From Candidatus Binatia bacterium (GTDB lineage Bacteria; Desulfobacterota; Binatia; Bin18): 64,000 nucleotides of DNA. Below the pieces are notes generated by a model. The model saw only the letters and a list, made by a program, of their open reading frames with translations. It did not search any database and was not told the origin of the DNA. A program made the translations under genes and the position numbers. Where the stretch lies: contig JAJDTY010000073.1 of NCBI GenBank assembly GCA_022826945.1, forward strand, positions 390,507 to 454,506. Reading direction: 5' to 3'. Positions 1-10,345 of the stretch are shown here, one piece after another. The stretch's first letter is position 1. Each line of letters opens with the position of its first letter.

Positions 1-627
1 CCGAATGGCATCATCATTCCCTGGGATTTTATGCGTAATCAGGTCCGGATCACAGTTTGAATCAATCGCCGCGACAACTGGCAGGCCGAGCTTATTCGCC
101 TCCCGCACGGCGATTTCTTCCTTCTTGGTGTCAACGACAAATATCGCATCAGGCAGCTTCCGCATCGTTTTGATGCCACCTAATACATTCATCAGCTTAT
201 CCCGCTCCCGACTAATCCCTAAGAGTTCTTTCTTTGTCAGCGCATCAGCAATCGCGGCTGTTTCGAGCATCTCCTCGACTCGTTTCAGTCGATCAATAGA
301 CTTCCGGATGGTTTGAAAGTTCGTTAACATCCCACCCAGCCAGCGGTTATTGACATAAAACATTTCACACCGCTCGGCTGCTTCACGCACGACTTCCTGC
401 GCCTGCTTCTTGGTTCCGACAAAGAGAATCTGCCCCCCATCTGCGACCAGATCGCGAATGAAGCCGCACGCGTCGCGTAACATGCCCACGGTTTGCTGCA
501 AGTCGATGATGTGGATTCCGTTGCGGGCACCAAAAATATAGGGCTTCATTTTTGGGTTCCAGCGACTTGTCTGGTGGCCAAAGTGAACCCCAGCCTCAAG
601 CAGTTGCTTGATCGTAATCTCAACCAT
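1..627 (-). CDS. rpsB: 30S ribosomal protein S2 (partial, 3' end off window)
   Basis: Small-subunit ribosomal protein S2, needed for S1 binding and translation initiation. The gene is read leftward from ATG at 625-627, and 209 codons are visible before the window edge, so the last few dozen residues are missing. Seen directly: the N-terminal S2 signature [15 protein letters not shown], then [12 protein letters not shown] and the later block [19 protein letters not shown], all typical of bacterial S2. The usual partner tsf would lie beyond the left edge. A candidate promoter lies about 60 bases upstream. Rho follows upstream on the same strand with a separate promoter, so the two are probably separate transcription units. 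Confidence 0.96.
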   Translation of the reverse strand, partial: MVEITIKQLLEAGVHFGHQTSRWNPKMKPYIFGARNGIHIIDLQQTVGMLRDACGFIRDLVADGGQILFVGTKKQAQEVVREAAERCEMFYVNNRWLGGMLTNFQTIRKSIDRLKRVEEMLETAAIADALTKKELLGISRERDKLMNVLGGIKTMRKLPDAIFVVDTKKEEIAVREANKLGLPVVAAIDSNCDPDLITHKIPGNDDAIR

Positions 628-686
628 GTAGAGAGCACCTTTCTTTCTTAACTATGCGTGGAATATGCTTAATTTCAGGGAGGAAT

Positions 687-715
687 TTTGTATCAAAGGC
701 GAAAAATCTTTGCAA
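687..715 (-). promoter_or_regulatory. candidate sigma-70-type promoter for rpsB
   Basis: On the minus strand TTGCAA (710-715) and TACAAA (687-692) are separated by exactly 17 bases, about 60 bases upstream of the rpsB start. Each hexamer matches the consensus at four of six positions, so this is a plausible but unproven promoter in the short rho-rpsB gap. Confidence 0.35.
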
Positions 716-729
716 TGCGCCAGAGAGCG

Positions 730-2058
730 CTATTGATTCATAGACTCAAGAAATTCTTGATTATCCTTTGTCCCCTGGATTTTATCCATAAAAAATTCCA
801 TTGCTTCGACGGCGTTCATTTGGGTCAGCAATTGTCTAAGAAGCCGCACTCGGTCCAAGGTCTTCTTGGTCAGCAACATCTCTTCCTTGCGGGTGCCGGA
901 GCGGCCAATGTCCATGGCAGGAAAAATCCGCTTATCCATCAGGCGGCGATCCAGGTGGATTTCCATATTACCAGTCCCTTTGAATTCTTCAAAGATGACT
1001 TCATCCATACGACTGCCGGTATCGACTAAGGCCGTCCCAATAATGGTTAAGCTGCCCCCGTCTTCAATGTTGCGTGCCGCTCCAAAGAATTTTTTCGGCA
1101 TCCGTAAGGCGTTGGCATCCACACCACCGGACAGTAATTTTCCACTCGGCGGAACCACCGCGTTATTCGCGCGCGCTAAACGGGTAATACTATCGAGTAA
1201 GACGACAACGTCTTTTCCATGCTCGACCAGACGTTTTGCTTTTTCTAAGACCATCTCCGCCACCTGTACATGCCGATTCGCCGGTTCGTCAAACGTCGAA
1301 CTCACAACCTCGGCACGGACTGAGCGCTGCATATCTGTGACTTCCTCTGGTCGCTCATCAATCAATAAGACAATCAAAATGACCTCTTTATGATTGTGAA
1401 CAATACCGTGCGCCAAACTTTGCAGCATCATGGTCTTGCCTGTACGAGGGGCGGCAACAATTAAGCCACGTTGACCCTTTCCTATGGGAGTGAACAGATC
1501 TATGGTCCGCGTTGTATACTCCTCAAAATTGTGTTCGAGCCGAAGTTGTTCCTCGGGGTAGAGTGGCGTCAAATTGTCAAAAAGGATTTTATCTCGGGCG
1601 CGTTCAGGCTCCTCATAGTTCGTTGCTTCAACTTTCAGTAACGCGAAATAACGCTCGCCTTCCTTGGGTGGACGGATTTGTCCGGCCACCACGTCTCCGG
1701 TGCGGAGATTAAACCGTCGAATCTGGCTCGGTGACACATAAATGTCATCCGGCCCCGGCAGATAATTGTAGTCAGGAGAACGGAGGAAACCGAACCCATC
1801 AGAGAGAATCTCTAGCACCCCTTCACCGTAGATGAAGCCGCTCTGCTCGGCCTGGGCTTGGAGAATAGAAAAAATCAAGTCTTGTTTACGGAGACTGGAT
1901 GCTCCTTCGACATTAAAATTTCGGGCGATCTCCGCCAGTTCGCCAATTTTCTTTGATTTCAGAGACTTCAGGTTCAGACCGACATCCTCGCCGTCTCCAT
2001 TAATGCGAACCTCCTGGAGTCCGTTTACAGTATCATTCTTTGCGGTCGTTCGACCCAT
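730..2058 (-). CDS. rho: transcription termination factor Rho
   Basis: Hexameric RNA helicase that ends transcription at Rho-dependent sites. The 442 residues are slightly longer than E. coli Rho (419). Seen in order: an N-terminal helical SAP-like region (about 30-65), the cold-shock-type RNA-binding domain with GFGFLRS (88-94) and [12 protein letters not shown] (105-116), Walker A APRTGKTM (203-210), Walker B VVVLLDS (284-290) and the Q-loop segment LLSGGVD (308-314). ATG at 2056-2058 is preceded by AGGAGGAAGAT, a strong ribosome site. The long leader to the candidate promoter at 2251-2279 would suit Rho autoregulation by attenuation, known in E. coli; that is inference here. Confidence 0.98.
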   Translation of the reverse strand: MGRTTAKNDTVNGLQEVRINGDGEDVGLNLKSLKSKKIGELAEIARNFNVEGASSLRKQDLIFSILQAQAEQSGFIYGEGVLEILSDGFGFLRSPDYNYLPGPDDIYVSPSQIRRFNLRTGDVVAGQIRPPKEGERYFALLKVEATNYEEPERARDKILFDNLTPLYPEEQLRLEHNFEEYTTRTIDLFTPIGKGQRGLIVAAPRTGKTMMLQSLAHGIVHNHKEVILIVLLIDERPEEVTDMQRSVRAEVVSSTFDEPANRHVQVAEMVLEKAKRLVEHGKDVVVLLDSITRLARANNAVVPPSGKLLSGGVDANALRMPKKFFGAARNIEDGGSLTIIGTALVDTGSRMDEVIFEEFKGTGNMEIHLDRRLMDKRIFPAMDIGRSGTRKEEMLLTKKTLDRVRLLRQLLTQMNAVEAMEFFMDKIQGTKDNQEFLESMNQ

Positions 2059-2250
2059 ATCTTCCTCCTACTTGTCTGCAGTAGTAAACTGGAGGGACGT
2101 ATCCTTGGTATTACGCATTGCCGAGGCATATCCGCCTCGGACGCCAATTGCCCGTGTTAGGGGAAAAACCATCAAGAAATAGCGGTATGCCGGTGAGAAA
2201 TTCTTTTTCAGAGTGATCTACAAAGGACGATTTATCCTCTGAGAGATACC

Positions 2251-2279
2251 TTCATAATACACCCTCACCAACCTGTCAA
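2251..2279 (-). promoter_or_regulatory. candidate promoter of rho
   Basis: A perfect TTGACA -35 hexamer (2274-2279, minus strand) is followed after 17 bases by TATGAA (2251-2256); an overlapping TATTAT at 2254-2259 has a 14-base spacer. It lies in the 230-base gap between rluD and rho and would give rho a leader of roughly 190 bases. Confidence 0.5.
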
Positions 2280-2288
2280 CGAAAAGAC

Positions 2289-3224
2289 TCACTCCCAGAC
2301 AGCGGACAACTCCAGCAGGAGTCCGGCAAAATCAGCAGGATAAGGCGCCTGAATTGTCACCATTGTATGGTCTTGGGGATGCCTGAACTCAATCGCCTGA
2401 GCGTGCAATGCTTGACGAGGAAAGTGCCGAACCTCAGGGGGTAATGTGTTCTCCATACGCCGTGACCCATACAGATCATCCCCTATAATGGGGTGGTTGA
2501 GTGCAGCGAGATGAACCCGTAGTTGATGGGTTCGGCCAGTCTTAGGAAAGAGCTGGACAAGAGAAACACTGCGACACGACCTCAGCACTTCATACCGACT
2601 GACCGCCGGACGGCTCTTCCTGGCGTGGATGGACATTTTCTTCCGCTCCTGTGGATGCCGACCAATAGGAAAAGTGATCTCCCCCTCATGCTGCGGCAGG
2701 CATCCAACTACGACAGCTCGGTAAGTTTTACGCACTTGTCTCGATTTGAATTGTTCAGAGAGGGCTTCCAACGCTATATGATGCTTTGCGACGAGCAAGA
2801 CGCCGGACGTATCCTTATCAAGTCTATGTACAATCCCCGGACGGAGCGATGCTTCTTCGACATTCCATCCCCAGTGTGCCAGCAAGGCGTTCACCACCGT
2901 ACCATGCCACTGACCGGGGGCGGGATGCACAACCATACCGGGCGGTTTATTAATTGCGGCCAGACTGTCATCTTCGTACAAGATATCGAGCGGAATATCT
3001 TCCGGCGTGGCAGTCGTTGGTGGTGAAGGAAGGGGAGCTATTTCTATGATTTCCCCGCTACGGACAGGATAGCTCGCCTTTTGGGGAGTTCCGTCTACCA
3101 AAACATGGCCCCGTTTAATGAACAGCTTTGCCTGGGACCGACTGATTTTCGCCAGGGAGGCCACTACCATATCTAAACGCTGACCGATCTGAGCGAGCGG
3201 AATCTGAAGATGTTGGACTGTCAC
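2289..3224 (-). CDS. rluD: 23S rRNA pseudouridine synthase, RluD family
   Basis: Converts specific uridines of 23S rRNA helix 69 to pseudouridine (family knowledge). 311 residues, normal for the family. An S4 RNA-binding domain occupies about residues 12-60 (RSQAKLFIKRGHVLVDG). The catalytic domain holds the signature HRLDKDTSG with the nucleophilic Asp at about 136, followed by GRTHQLRVHLAALNHPIIGDDLYG-type sequence near the C-terminus, split here as GRTHQLRVH and IIGDDLYG. Its start overlaps the ribF stop by 4 bases, so the two are translationally coupled. RluA/RluC-type specificity cannot be excluded from sequence alone. Confidence 0.93.
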   Translation of the reverse strand: MTVQHLQIPLAQIGQRLDMVVASLAKISRSQAKLFIKRGHVLVDGTPQKASYPVRSGEIIEIAPLPSPPTTATPEDIPLDILYEDDSLAAINKPPGMVVHPAPGQWHGTVVNALLAHWGWNVEEASLRPGIVHRLDKDTSGVLLVAKHHIALEALSEQFKSRQVRKTYRAVVVGCLPQHEGEITFPIGRHPQERKKMSIHARKSRPAVSRYEVLRSCRSVSLVQLFPKTGRTHQLRVHLAALNHPIIGDDLYGSRRMENTLPPEVRHFPRQALHAQAIEFRHPQDHTMVTIQAPYPADFAGLLLELSAVWE

Positions 3225-4159
3225 GAGGGGGTATTTCCAGTTGATGAGAGGAAACGACGAGCCCGGTCAGCATCCTCTCGGATCTGCTGCACGAGTTCTT
3301 CGACCGACGAGAACTTCCGCTCTGCTCGCAGGTGCTTGACAAAGCTCACCCGGAGACGTTTTCCGTACAGGTCGGCGGAGAAGTCAAAAAGGTTTGTTTC
3401 AACGGTTCTCTGATTTTCGCCAAAAGTCGGATTCACCCCAACATTTGCTACGGCATCATACTCCCCGTCGTCTACACAGGCTCGGACTGCGTACACTCCA
3501 TTCGGCAACAGCACTGATGTCCGCGGACGGATATTCGCAGTCGGGAATCCGATCTGCCGACCGCGCTGAAATCCCTTAACAACCCGGCCACTTACCGCAT
3601 ACTGCTGCTCCAACAGCTTGGTTGCCTCGTGCAGTTTGCCAGCTTGGAGCAGTGAGCGCACTACGGTACTGCTGACCTCTTGCTGCCCCACAGTCACCGA
3701 CCCTATGACCTCCACCTCAAATCCCCACCGCTTTCCTAGGGCACTGAGCAGGCGAGCATTGCCGGCCCGGTCTCGACCAAAACTGAAATTATGACCGACC
3801 AGAATTTTTTCGACGCCAATTGAGTCGAGCAGATATTGACGCACAAACGCTTCGGGGGCGAGCTGCGAAAAGTTACGCCCAAATCGCTGTAACACGATTC
3901 CATCGACACCCAACTCAGCAATCCGCCGGAGCTTCTCACGTAAACTGAGAATCAACGGCACTGGGCTTTCGGGCCGCAACACCGAAAGAGGGTGAGGGTA
4001 AAATGTCATGGCCAGAGCGGTCCCCTGGCGCACTCTGGCTTCTTCGACAAGCCGAGAGAGAATCATCCGATGGCCCAAGTGCACCCCATCGAAATTTCCG
4101 AGACCAATGACCGGATGGGGGAACAGCAAGTGGTGCGAGGCGTGTCGGATAATTTTCAT
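3221..4159 (-). CDS. ribF: bifunctional riboflavin kinase / FAD synthetase
   Basis: Makes FMN from riboflavin and then FAD, supplying the many flavoproteins of the window. 312 residues, typical. The N-terminal nucleotidyltransferase domain shows GNFDGVHLGH (21-30), the adenylation motif. The C-terminal flavokinase domain shows GFPTANIRP, the conserved Mg/ATP-contacting loop, and the late FDFSADLYGKRLRVSFV block. The gene ends 4 bases inside rluD. It starts 35 bases after the stop of the CpoB-like gene, so it may belong to the same leftward run. Confidence 0.95.
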   Translation of the reverse strand: MKIIRHASHHLLFPHPVIGLGNFDGVHLGHRMILSRLVEEARVRQGTALAMTFYPHPLSVLRPESPVPLILSLREKLRRIAELGVDGIVLQRFGRNFSQLAPEAFVRQYLLDSIGVEKILVGHNFSFGRDRAGNARLLSALGKRWGFEVEVIGSVTVGQQEVSSTVVRSLLQAGKLHEATKLLEQQYAVSGRVVKGFQRGRQIGFPTANIRPRTSVLLPNGVYAVRACVDDGEYDAVANVGVNPTFGENQRTVETNLFDFSADLYGKRLRVSFVKHLRAERKFSSVEELVQQIREDADRARRFLSSTGNTPS

Positions 4160-4194
4160 ACTCAGTGCCCCGAAGAAGTCCAGGGGTGGGTATG

Positions 4195-5028
4195 CTAACG
4201 TCCAAGCGTCTGGAGCATGGTTTGTGCTTCAACCGTTTGGGCGGCTGACGGATGGTCGTTAACGAGCTTCTGAAGAATCAGGCGGGCGTCCGTCTTATCT
4301 CCAATCGCAAGAAATGCCTGAGCCTGTCGCAGGAGGGCTGCGGCAACGCGATCACCCCGTCGATATGAGAGAACATCATTAAACTCCAGGATGGCTCGAT
4401 TATAGTCATTCTGGACGTAGTGGCTCTCGCCTATCCAATACTGTGCATCATCCGCCATTTGTGATTCAGGGCAGCGACGCTGAAAGGTGCGGAATTCCTG
4501 AATCGCAGGATTATACCTTTGGTCTTGAAAGAGCCGAACTGCTCCTCGATAAAGGTCTTGACACTCTGGAGTATCAGCAGTCGAAGGTGAGCTGATGGAG
4601 GCAGGAGGAATTCCCGGCGGATCAAGAGGGAAAGGGAGAGAGGAGGTAGGAGGCGTCTGGGTGCTTGGTCCGACAGGTTCATCCAATCCAGGCTCGGGCT
4701 TGTGTCCAGCAAAGCGCAGTTGCCTTTCAACGACGCCTAACCGTTCCTCAAGAGCGCCTAAGCGCTGCTCGATTCTACGCAGGGATGGGATGGTTTCACT
4801 CTCCCGTTTAGAGAGGCGGGTCAGATTATGCTCGAACTCTTCAAGCTTGCCTTGCAGTTGCTGGACCTTGCGGCCCAGACTATCGATTGAGGCGTCCGTA
4901 TTGGCCACTTGGGTGCGTATTGCCCTGCGTTCACTCTGCACCTGTTGCAGGTCCGCTTGGGTTGCGCATCCAGCAAGCCAGAAGCCTAGCAGGATCACAG
5001 GGCATAGCAGGCAGTGACTAGCTCTCAC
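4195..5028 (-). CDS. cpoB: CpoB/YbgF-like Tol-Pal system lipoprotein with TPR-like repeats
   Basis: Periplasmic partner of Tol-Pal that in E. coli coordinates envelope constriction with peptidoglycan synthesis. Architecture: signal sequence ending in lipobox LAGC, a heptad-rich coiled coil (roughly residues 30-110), a proline-rich linker, then tandem TPR-like units to the C-terminus (YNPAIQEFRTFQRRCPES, YNRAILEFNDVL). The GTG at 5026-5028 is preferred because it puts the lipobox about 20 residues from the start and avoids overlap with pal. An in-frame ATG at 5107-5109 would add 27 residues and overlap pal by 46 bases. Neither has a clear ribosome site. The E. coli protein is soluble; a lipoprotein form is inferred here from the lipobox. 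Confidence 0.85.
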   Translation of the reverse strand: MRASHCLLCPVILLGFWLAGCATQADLQQVQSERRAIRTQVANTDASIDSLGRKVQQLQGKLEEFEHNLTRLSKRESETIPSLRRIEQRLGALEERLGVVERQLRFAGHKPEPGLDEPVGPSTQTPPTSSLPFPLDPPGIPPASISSPSTADTPECQDLYRGAVRLFQDQRYNPAIQEFRTFQRRCPESQMADDAQYWIGESHYVQNDYNRAILEFNDVLSYRRGDRVAAALLRQAQAFLAIGDKTDARLILQKLVNDHPSAAQTVEAQTMLQTLGR

Positions 5029-5063
5029 AGCACGTGTGTAGAGCCAGAGCTGACGCCCGTTGC

Positions 5064-5597
5064 CTAGCGTAGGACTGAGAAATGGCCGCGTCGATTTCGC
5101 TGCCAACATGATTCATTCGCATCAGTACACTGGGGTAGTTCTTCGCCATAACTAATGACGGAGAGCCGCTCGGCAGGGACCCCTAAAGTAATGAGATAAT
5201 CCTGCGCGGCACGGGCTCGTTTTGTGCCAAGGGCAAGATTGTATTCGGCCGTTCCCCTCTCATCACAGTGCCCTTCAATTTCTACTTTGGCCTCGGCATT
5301 GTTTTGCAGCCAGTCGGCATTCGCTTGCAGAGTTTGCCGCGCCTCTTCAGACAGCTCAAACGAGTCATAGCTAAAGAAGACGTCTTGTAAGGGTCCGCCC
5401 TCTCCGTCTTCCTGGACACGATCTTGGAGGCGTTCGCCCTCCCCAATCTCAGCTTCACCCATCCCTGACGTACCAGAGCCCGTACTCGGAGTTCCATACC
5501 TCATCTGCTGAGGGGATTGTTTCGGACAGCCGATCAAAGCCAGGGAGAGAAGGAGTACGCCTATCAGCCACCCACCACGGAATGTATTATTAACCAT
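5064..5597 (-). CDS. pal: peptidoglycan-associated lipoprotein Pal
   Basis: Outer-membrane lipoprotein that binds peptidoglycan and interacts with TolB. 177 residues: lipoprotein signal with lipobox LIGC (Cys about 24), a Gly/Ser/Glu-rich linker, then an OmpA-type C-terminal domain from about residue 67. The peptidoglycan-binding core shows EIEGHCDERGTAEYNLALG followed by RARAAQDYLITLGV and SYGEELP, the expected Pal signature. It is the penultimate gene of the tolQ-to-cpoB run and is spaced 31 bases from the tolB stop. Confidence 0.96.
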   Translation of the reverse strand: MVNNTFRGGWLIGVLLLSLALIGCPKQSPQQMRYGTPSTGSGTSGMGEAEIGEGERLQDRVQEDGEGGPLQDVFFSYDSFELSEEARQTLQANADWLQNNAEAKVEIEGHCDERGTAEYNLALGTKRARAAQDYLITLGVPAERLSVISYGEELPQCTDANESCWQRNRRGHFSVLR

Positions 5598-5628
5598 TTT
5601 TCACCATTTTCCCTCGTCCCACGCATAC

Positions 5629-6930
5629 TTATGGAAGACGCGGTGACCACGCCGGACTAGTATCATTTCCACTTCCCCCGGTCAATTGCTGTACGCTCTG
5701 ACCGTCTCGACTCGCCAGATAGAGTCGCCCTCGTCGCGTCACGGCAAGATAGCGCCCGTCCGGCGACCAGGAAGGGTGTTCACCACGGACGACATGCGTG
5801 GCTTCTCCACCGTTCGGATCGATCCACATCACACGAAATCCGCCTGAGCGGGACGTATAGGCGATCCGATCTCCTTTTGGCGACCAAGCGGGATCAGTAT
5901 TATAGGCACTCTGAAACGTAATGCGTTTGGACTGTCCGGTTTCGATGTCCATCACATAAATCTGGGGGCTGCCACTCCGGCTTGAACAAAACGCCAGTTG
6001 GCGTCCGTCTGGCGACCAGGCGGGAGAAACATCGATACCGCTGTGGTGGGTTAAACGACGAATTAACCGACCTTTGGACGAGAGCAGGAAAAGGTCAGAA
6101 TTGCCGTTCTGATCGAGACTGACAGCGATATGGGTACCGTCCGGGGACCAGCTTGCTCCATAGGCAATGCGGGCATCGAGCCGCGCCGACCGGCCAGTCG
6201 CCAAATCGAGCTTAAACGAATGGGGGCCGCCCTGCTTGTACGAAATAAACAAGAGCTCTGCCCCGGTTGGACTCCAACTCGGTCCGAGGCTCAGCGTCCT
6301 ATCCTGTGTGACCCGGCGTACTTCAGTTCCACTCAGGTCGGTGACATAGACTTCCTTGATCCGCCCATCAACACGATTCGAAATGAAAGCGATCTTCGAA
6401 TTAAAAGGTCCTTCTTCACCGGTCAGGAAGAGCATGACCTGATCGGCAAAGCGGTGCGCCATACGGCGCACGTCTCGTTTGTGTCCGATATACCGTCTGC
6501 CGCCAAGCTGTTTTTGCTGGGTCACATCGAACAGGCGCGCCTCGATAGTCAACTGTTCCCCATTCAGCCAAAAGCCGCCTTTGACCAGGGCTAATGCGTC
6601 CAGTACAGACCAGTTTTGAAAATTAATGCGGTCGAGCACAAACCCCTCCGGCCCCTCGATATACGCGCGTCGGTCAAGCACACGGAAAAGACCTGAGAGA
6701 GTGAGGTCTCTGGCAATAGTACGGGCAAAGGTTTCCCCGATTTGTCGCTCGGCGTGAGAGTCCGGATTCGACAGGGGCGAAAGGGCGATCGGAACTCCCG
6801 CCTCACCGGGGTTCGGCACTTCAATGCGTATTTGGGCGGGAGCCGACGTAGCCAACACAGCAAGCGCAGCAATGACCGTCAGCAGCACCCCCGACCGAGT
6901 CATCCGCAGCGGCGGTCCTCCCCGGCTCAT
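5629..6930 (-). CDS. tolB: Tol-Pal translocation protein TolB
   Basis: Periplasmic beta-propeller that connects the inner-membrane TolQRA motor to Pal. About 433 residues, the family norm. A Sec signal sequence with core GVLLTVIAALAVLA ends near APAQ. The N-terminal TolB domain is followed by repeated propeller blades, each ending in PSWSPTG, ASWSPDG or PAWSPDG-like units (about residues 230-430). ATG at 6928-6930 begins one base after the tonB-like stop; ATG at 6901-6903 (with GGGGAGGA upstream) is an alternative. Upstream in-frame starts would overlap the preceding gene by 59 bases and are disfavoured. Confidence 0.94.
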   Translation of the reverse strand: MSRGGPPLRMTRSGVLLTVIAALAVLATSAPAQIRIEVPNPGEAGVPIALSPLSNPDSHAERQIGETFARTIARDLTLSGLFRVLDRRAYIEGPEGFVLDRINFQNWSVLDALALVKGGFWLNGEQLTIEARLFDVTQQKQLGGRRYIGHKRDVRRMAHRFADQVMLFLTGEEGPFNSKIAFISNRVDGRIKEVYVTDLSGTEVRRVTQDRTLSLGPSWSPTGAELLFISYKQGGPHSFKLDLATGRSARLDARIAYGASWSPDGTHIAVSLDQNGNSDLFLLSSKGRLIRRLTHHSGIDVSPAWSPDGRQLAFCSSRSGSPQIYVMDIETGQSKRITFQSAYNTDPAWSPKGDRIAYTSRSGGFRVMWIDPNGGEATHVVRGEHPSWSPDGRYLAVTRRGRLYLASRDGQSVQQLTGGSGNDTSPAWSPRLP

Positions 6931-6931
6931 T

Positions 6932-7894
6932 TCACTCGCTCCGAACCTGCTGCGACCGAGCGCGCTGCGGCTCGCCAAAAACCACCTCAATCTTTTGCCG
7001 GGTAAATTCGTTTCGGTAGGCCTCTGGTGGGGGGGGAAGCGGATGGGCCTTTCTCACCGCGCGCATTGCGGATTCATCGAAAACAATATCACCGGACCGT
7101 TCGGCCAGCTCCACCCCGACAACCTCGCCATTGGCCAGGATACCGAACCGTACCACTGCCGTAAGACCAGACTTATGCTCAGCGACGATCCAACTTTGCT
7201 TTACCCGCTGTTTCACCTCTTGCGTGTACAAAATAAAGGGCAGTCCGCGCAACGTGTCACCGCCTCCACCCCCCCCGGACGCCGAGGTTGAATGAGAGGG
7301 CTCGGCGGTTTGACGCTGGTCAGCCTGCACCCGCTGCCGAATCTTTTTCAAGGCCGCCACGATCTGCTGCTCGCGGTCCTCGGCGCTCAGGCGTTGCCCC
7401 TCAGGCTCTTTGGGAGTCGATGGTTGTGGTGGCGGTTTTTTTGCCTGCTCGGGTTTTTGGGTCTGAGGTTTCTTTACTGCCGTTTTTAACGACGCCTTTT
7501 TGGGCGGCGGTTTTTTCTTCGAGGCTATTTGCACGTTCTTTTTCTTTTTGGACTTGACAGCTTTGGGTTTCTTTTCCGTTTTTGGTTTCTTTACCTCGAC
7601 TTTCGGCGGCTCCGGCTTGGGTTTTGGTAAGGACTCAACAGCCGCGGATTCTACCTTCTTGGGGCGGGGAGCTGGCGGAGGCTCGGGAGCGAGCCCCAGG
7701 GCCGCCGGAGCAACCAAAGAAACGGTATAGCTTTGGGGCGTCCAGGGCTTTGACTGGGGCGGGTCGGCAGCGGAGACCAGAGCCAGGAGCAGCCCGGCAT
7801 GGAGCAGTCCGGAAAGCATCACCATACGACCGAGCCGCTTATCCTGAGGCGGAGTATCGTGCGGATTGAGATTTTTTTGGTTTTTTTTGATCAC
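6932..7894 (-). CDS. TonB/TolA-like energy-transducing protein of the Tol operon
   Basis: Occupies the place of tolA between tolR and tolB and probably does TolA's job, linking the TolQR proton motor to TolB/Pal across the periplasm. 320 residues: a short basic N-terminus, one membrane anchor (about 25-43, VMLSGLLHAGLLLALVSA), a very long Pro/Lys-rich linker (about 75-165) full of PKPKPEPPKVEVKKPK-type repeats, a Gly run, and a C-terminal TonB-type domain (about 225-310) with VVRFGILANGEVVGVELAERSGD. TonB-domain proteins in tolA position are known in deltaproteobacteria-like genomes. It lies 3 bases from tolR. Confidence 0.85.
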   Translation of the reverse strand: MIKKNQKNLNPHDTPPQDKRLGRMVMLSGLLHAGLLLALVSAADPPQSKPWTPQSYTVSLVAPAALGLAPEPPPAPRPKKVESAAVESLPKPKPEPPKVEVKKPKTEKKPKAVKSKKKKNVQIASKKKPPPKKASLKTAVKKPQTQKPEQAKKPPPQPSTPKEPEGQRLSAEDREQQIVAALKKIRQRVQADQRQTAEPSHSTSASGGGGGGDTLRGLPFILYTQEVKQRVKQSWIVAEHKSGLTAVVRFGILANGEVVGVELAERSGDIVFDESAMRAVRKAHPLPPPPEAYRNEFTRQKIEVVFGEPQRARSQQVRSE

Positions 7895-7897
7895 AGC

Positions 7898-8335
7898 TCA
7901 GGATTCGCTTTGTTGTGTGCGGTGACCTGCCGGGAGTGGCTCGGTTACCATGCCAAGCTTTGCTATGCCCGCGCTCCGTATGGCGGCCATGACCGCAACG
8001 ACCTTGCCATATACAACATCTTTATCCGCTCGGAGATAGACGGTCCGATCTGGTCGCAGCTTCACAATTGCAGTCAGTTTTTCACCCAGGGCGACAAGAT
8101 CGAGGGACGTATCGTTCAGGTGGATACGCCCCTCCCCATCTATCGCCACAACCAACTGATCCTCGGTATCAGAGACAAGAGGGCCGGCTTCTACGGCGGG
8201 CAACTCGACGTTGACACCTTGCTGCAGGATAGGGGCAGTCACCATAAAGATGACGAGAAGGACCAGCATAACGTCAACAAAAGGGGTCACATTGATGTGT
8301 GAGATGCTGCCTTCATCGTACTGTTCAAAAGCCAT
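7898..8335 (-). CDS. tolR: TolR/ExbD-type biopolymer transport protein
   Basis: Single-span subunit of the TolQR proton-driven motor. One membrane helix (about residues 18-38, VDVMLVLLVIFMVTAPILQQ) carries the conserved Asp that handles protons in the motif INVTPFVDVMLVLL. A periplasmic ExbD domain follows, ending in VVAVMAAIRSAGIAKLGMVTEP. ATG at 8333-8335 is preferred over ATG at 8345-8347: GAGGAG directly abuts the latter but lies 12 bases before the former. It sits 20 bases after tolQ and 3 before the tonB-like gene. Confidence 0.94.
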   Translation of the reverse strand: MAFEQYDEGSISHINVTPFVDVMLVLLVIFMVTAPILQQGVNVELPAVEAGPLVSDTEDQLVVAIDGEGRIHLNDTSLDLVALGEKLTAIVKLRPDRTVYLRADKDVVYGKVVAVMAAIRSAGIAKLGMVTEPLPAGHRTQQSES

Positions 8336-8355
8336 ATAGTCTGGCATCTCCTCGT

Positions 8356-9102
8356 TTAGAGAAAGTGACGTTCAGCAATATTGAGGAATTCAGCCGAGAA
8401 ATTCTCCATGTCCGTTGCAAGGACGCGAACCTTTCGACTGAAGTGATTATACGCCATAACCGACGGAATCGCAGCGGCAAGCCCGATCGCGGTTGCAATC
8501 AAAGCCTCAGCAATACCAGGCGCGACAGCTTGAATGGTCGAGGTCCGAGTCAGACTCAAGCCCCGGAAGGCATTCATAATACCCCAGACTGTTCCAAAGA
8601 GACCGATAAATGGCGCGGTGCTGGCCGTTGTGGCTAAGAAAGTCAGCGCGCGCTCCAAACGGGTCACCTGCTCGCGCACGGCCCGGCGCATAGCGCGCTC
8701 GATATTGTCAATCCCGCCTTCTTCCGGAATGGTCAGCGAAACAGGATCGGTAGCTTCCTCAGGTGACTTTCTCGTCCGGGTGAGACGTATGAGTTCTTGA
8801 TAGCCCGCTCGAAAGACTTGGGCGAGCGGACTTTCCTGCATTTCAAGGGCTGCAGTGTGAATAGCGGGGAGATTCTTGGTCTCCCAAAATATCGTGATAA
8901 AGCGCTCAGACTCCCGCCTGGCTTGACGCAGTTGGCGGAACTTATAAAGCATGATGCCCCAACTCACGATGGAGAAGCCCAAGAGGATATAGAGGACGGC
9001 CAGGACCACCGGTCCTGAGCCTGTCACCATATCGATAATACTGTGGGACTGTCGAAGTGGAACGTCGGCTTGAATCGCAAAACGCCCAAGAAAACCATCC
9101 AT
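8356..9102 (-). CDS. tolQ: TolQ/ExbB-type proton channel protein
   Basis: Inner-membrane MotA/TolQ/ExbB family subunit forming the proton channel with TolR. 248 residues, three predicted membrane segments: about 29-50 (GPVVLAVLYILLGFSIVSWG), then the conserved pair around ALTFLATTASTAPFIGLFGTVWGIM (about 150-175) and TAIGLAAAIPSVMAYNHF (about 200-220). The GLFGTVWGIMNAF block is the family signature. First gene of the leftward Tol-Pal operon, divergent from gap across a 230-base gap. An internal ATG at 9028-9030 would drop the first 24 residues but has no better ribosome site. Confidence 0.94.
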   Translation of the reverse strand: MDGFLGRFAIQADVPLRQSHSIIDMVTGSGPVVLAVLYILLGFSIVSWGIMLYKFRQLRQARRESERFITIFWETKNLPAIHTAALEMQESPLAQVFRAGYQELIRLTRTRKSPEEATDPVSLTIPEEGGIDNIERAMRRAVREQVTRLERALTFLATTASTAPFIGLFGTVWGIMNAFRGLSLTRTSTIQAVAPGIAEALIATAIGLAAAIPSVMAYNHFSRKVRVLATDMENFSAEFLNIAERHFL

Positions 9103-9263
9103 AATCCGCTACCCACCCTCCACACATATCGGTTGGCACATATTGGGGGCTTCGGTTCCTCTCGTGATCGGGGAAGCCTCAAATCATAATCATTGATTGG
9201 TAGGACTAATATATGAGGGGAATCGAGTCAATCGTTTTCCTTGGATCAACCGTTTTTCCGTGA

Positions 9264-10337
<1,074 letters not shown>

Positions 10338-10345
10338 AGAATTCC

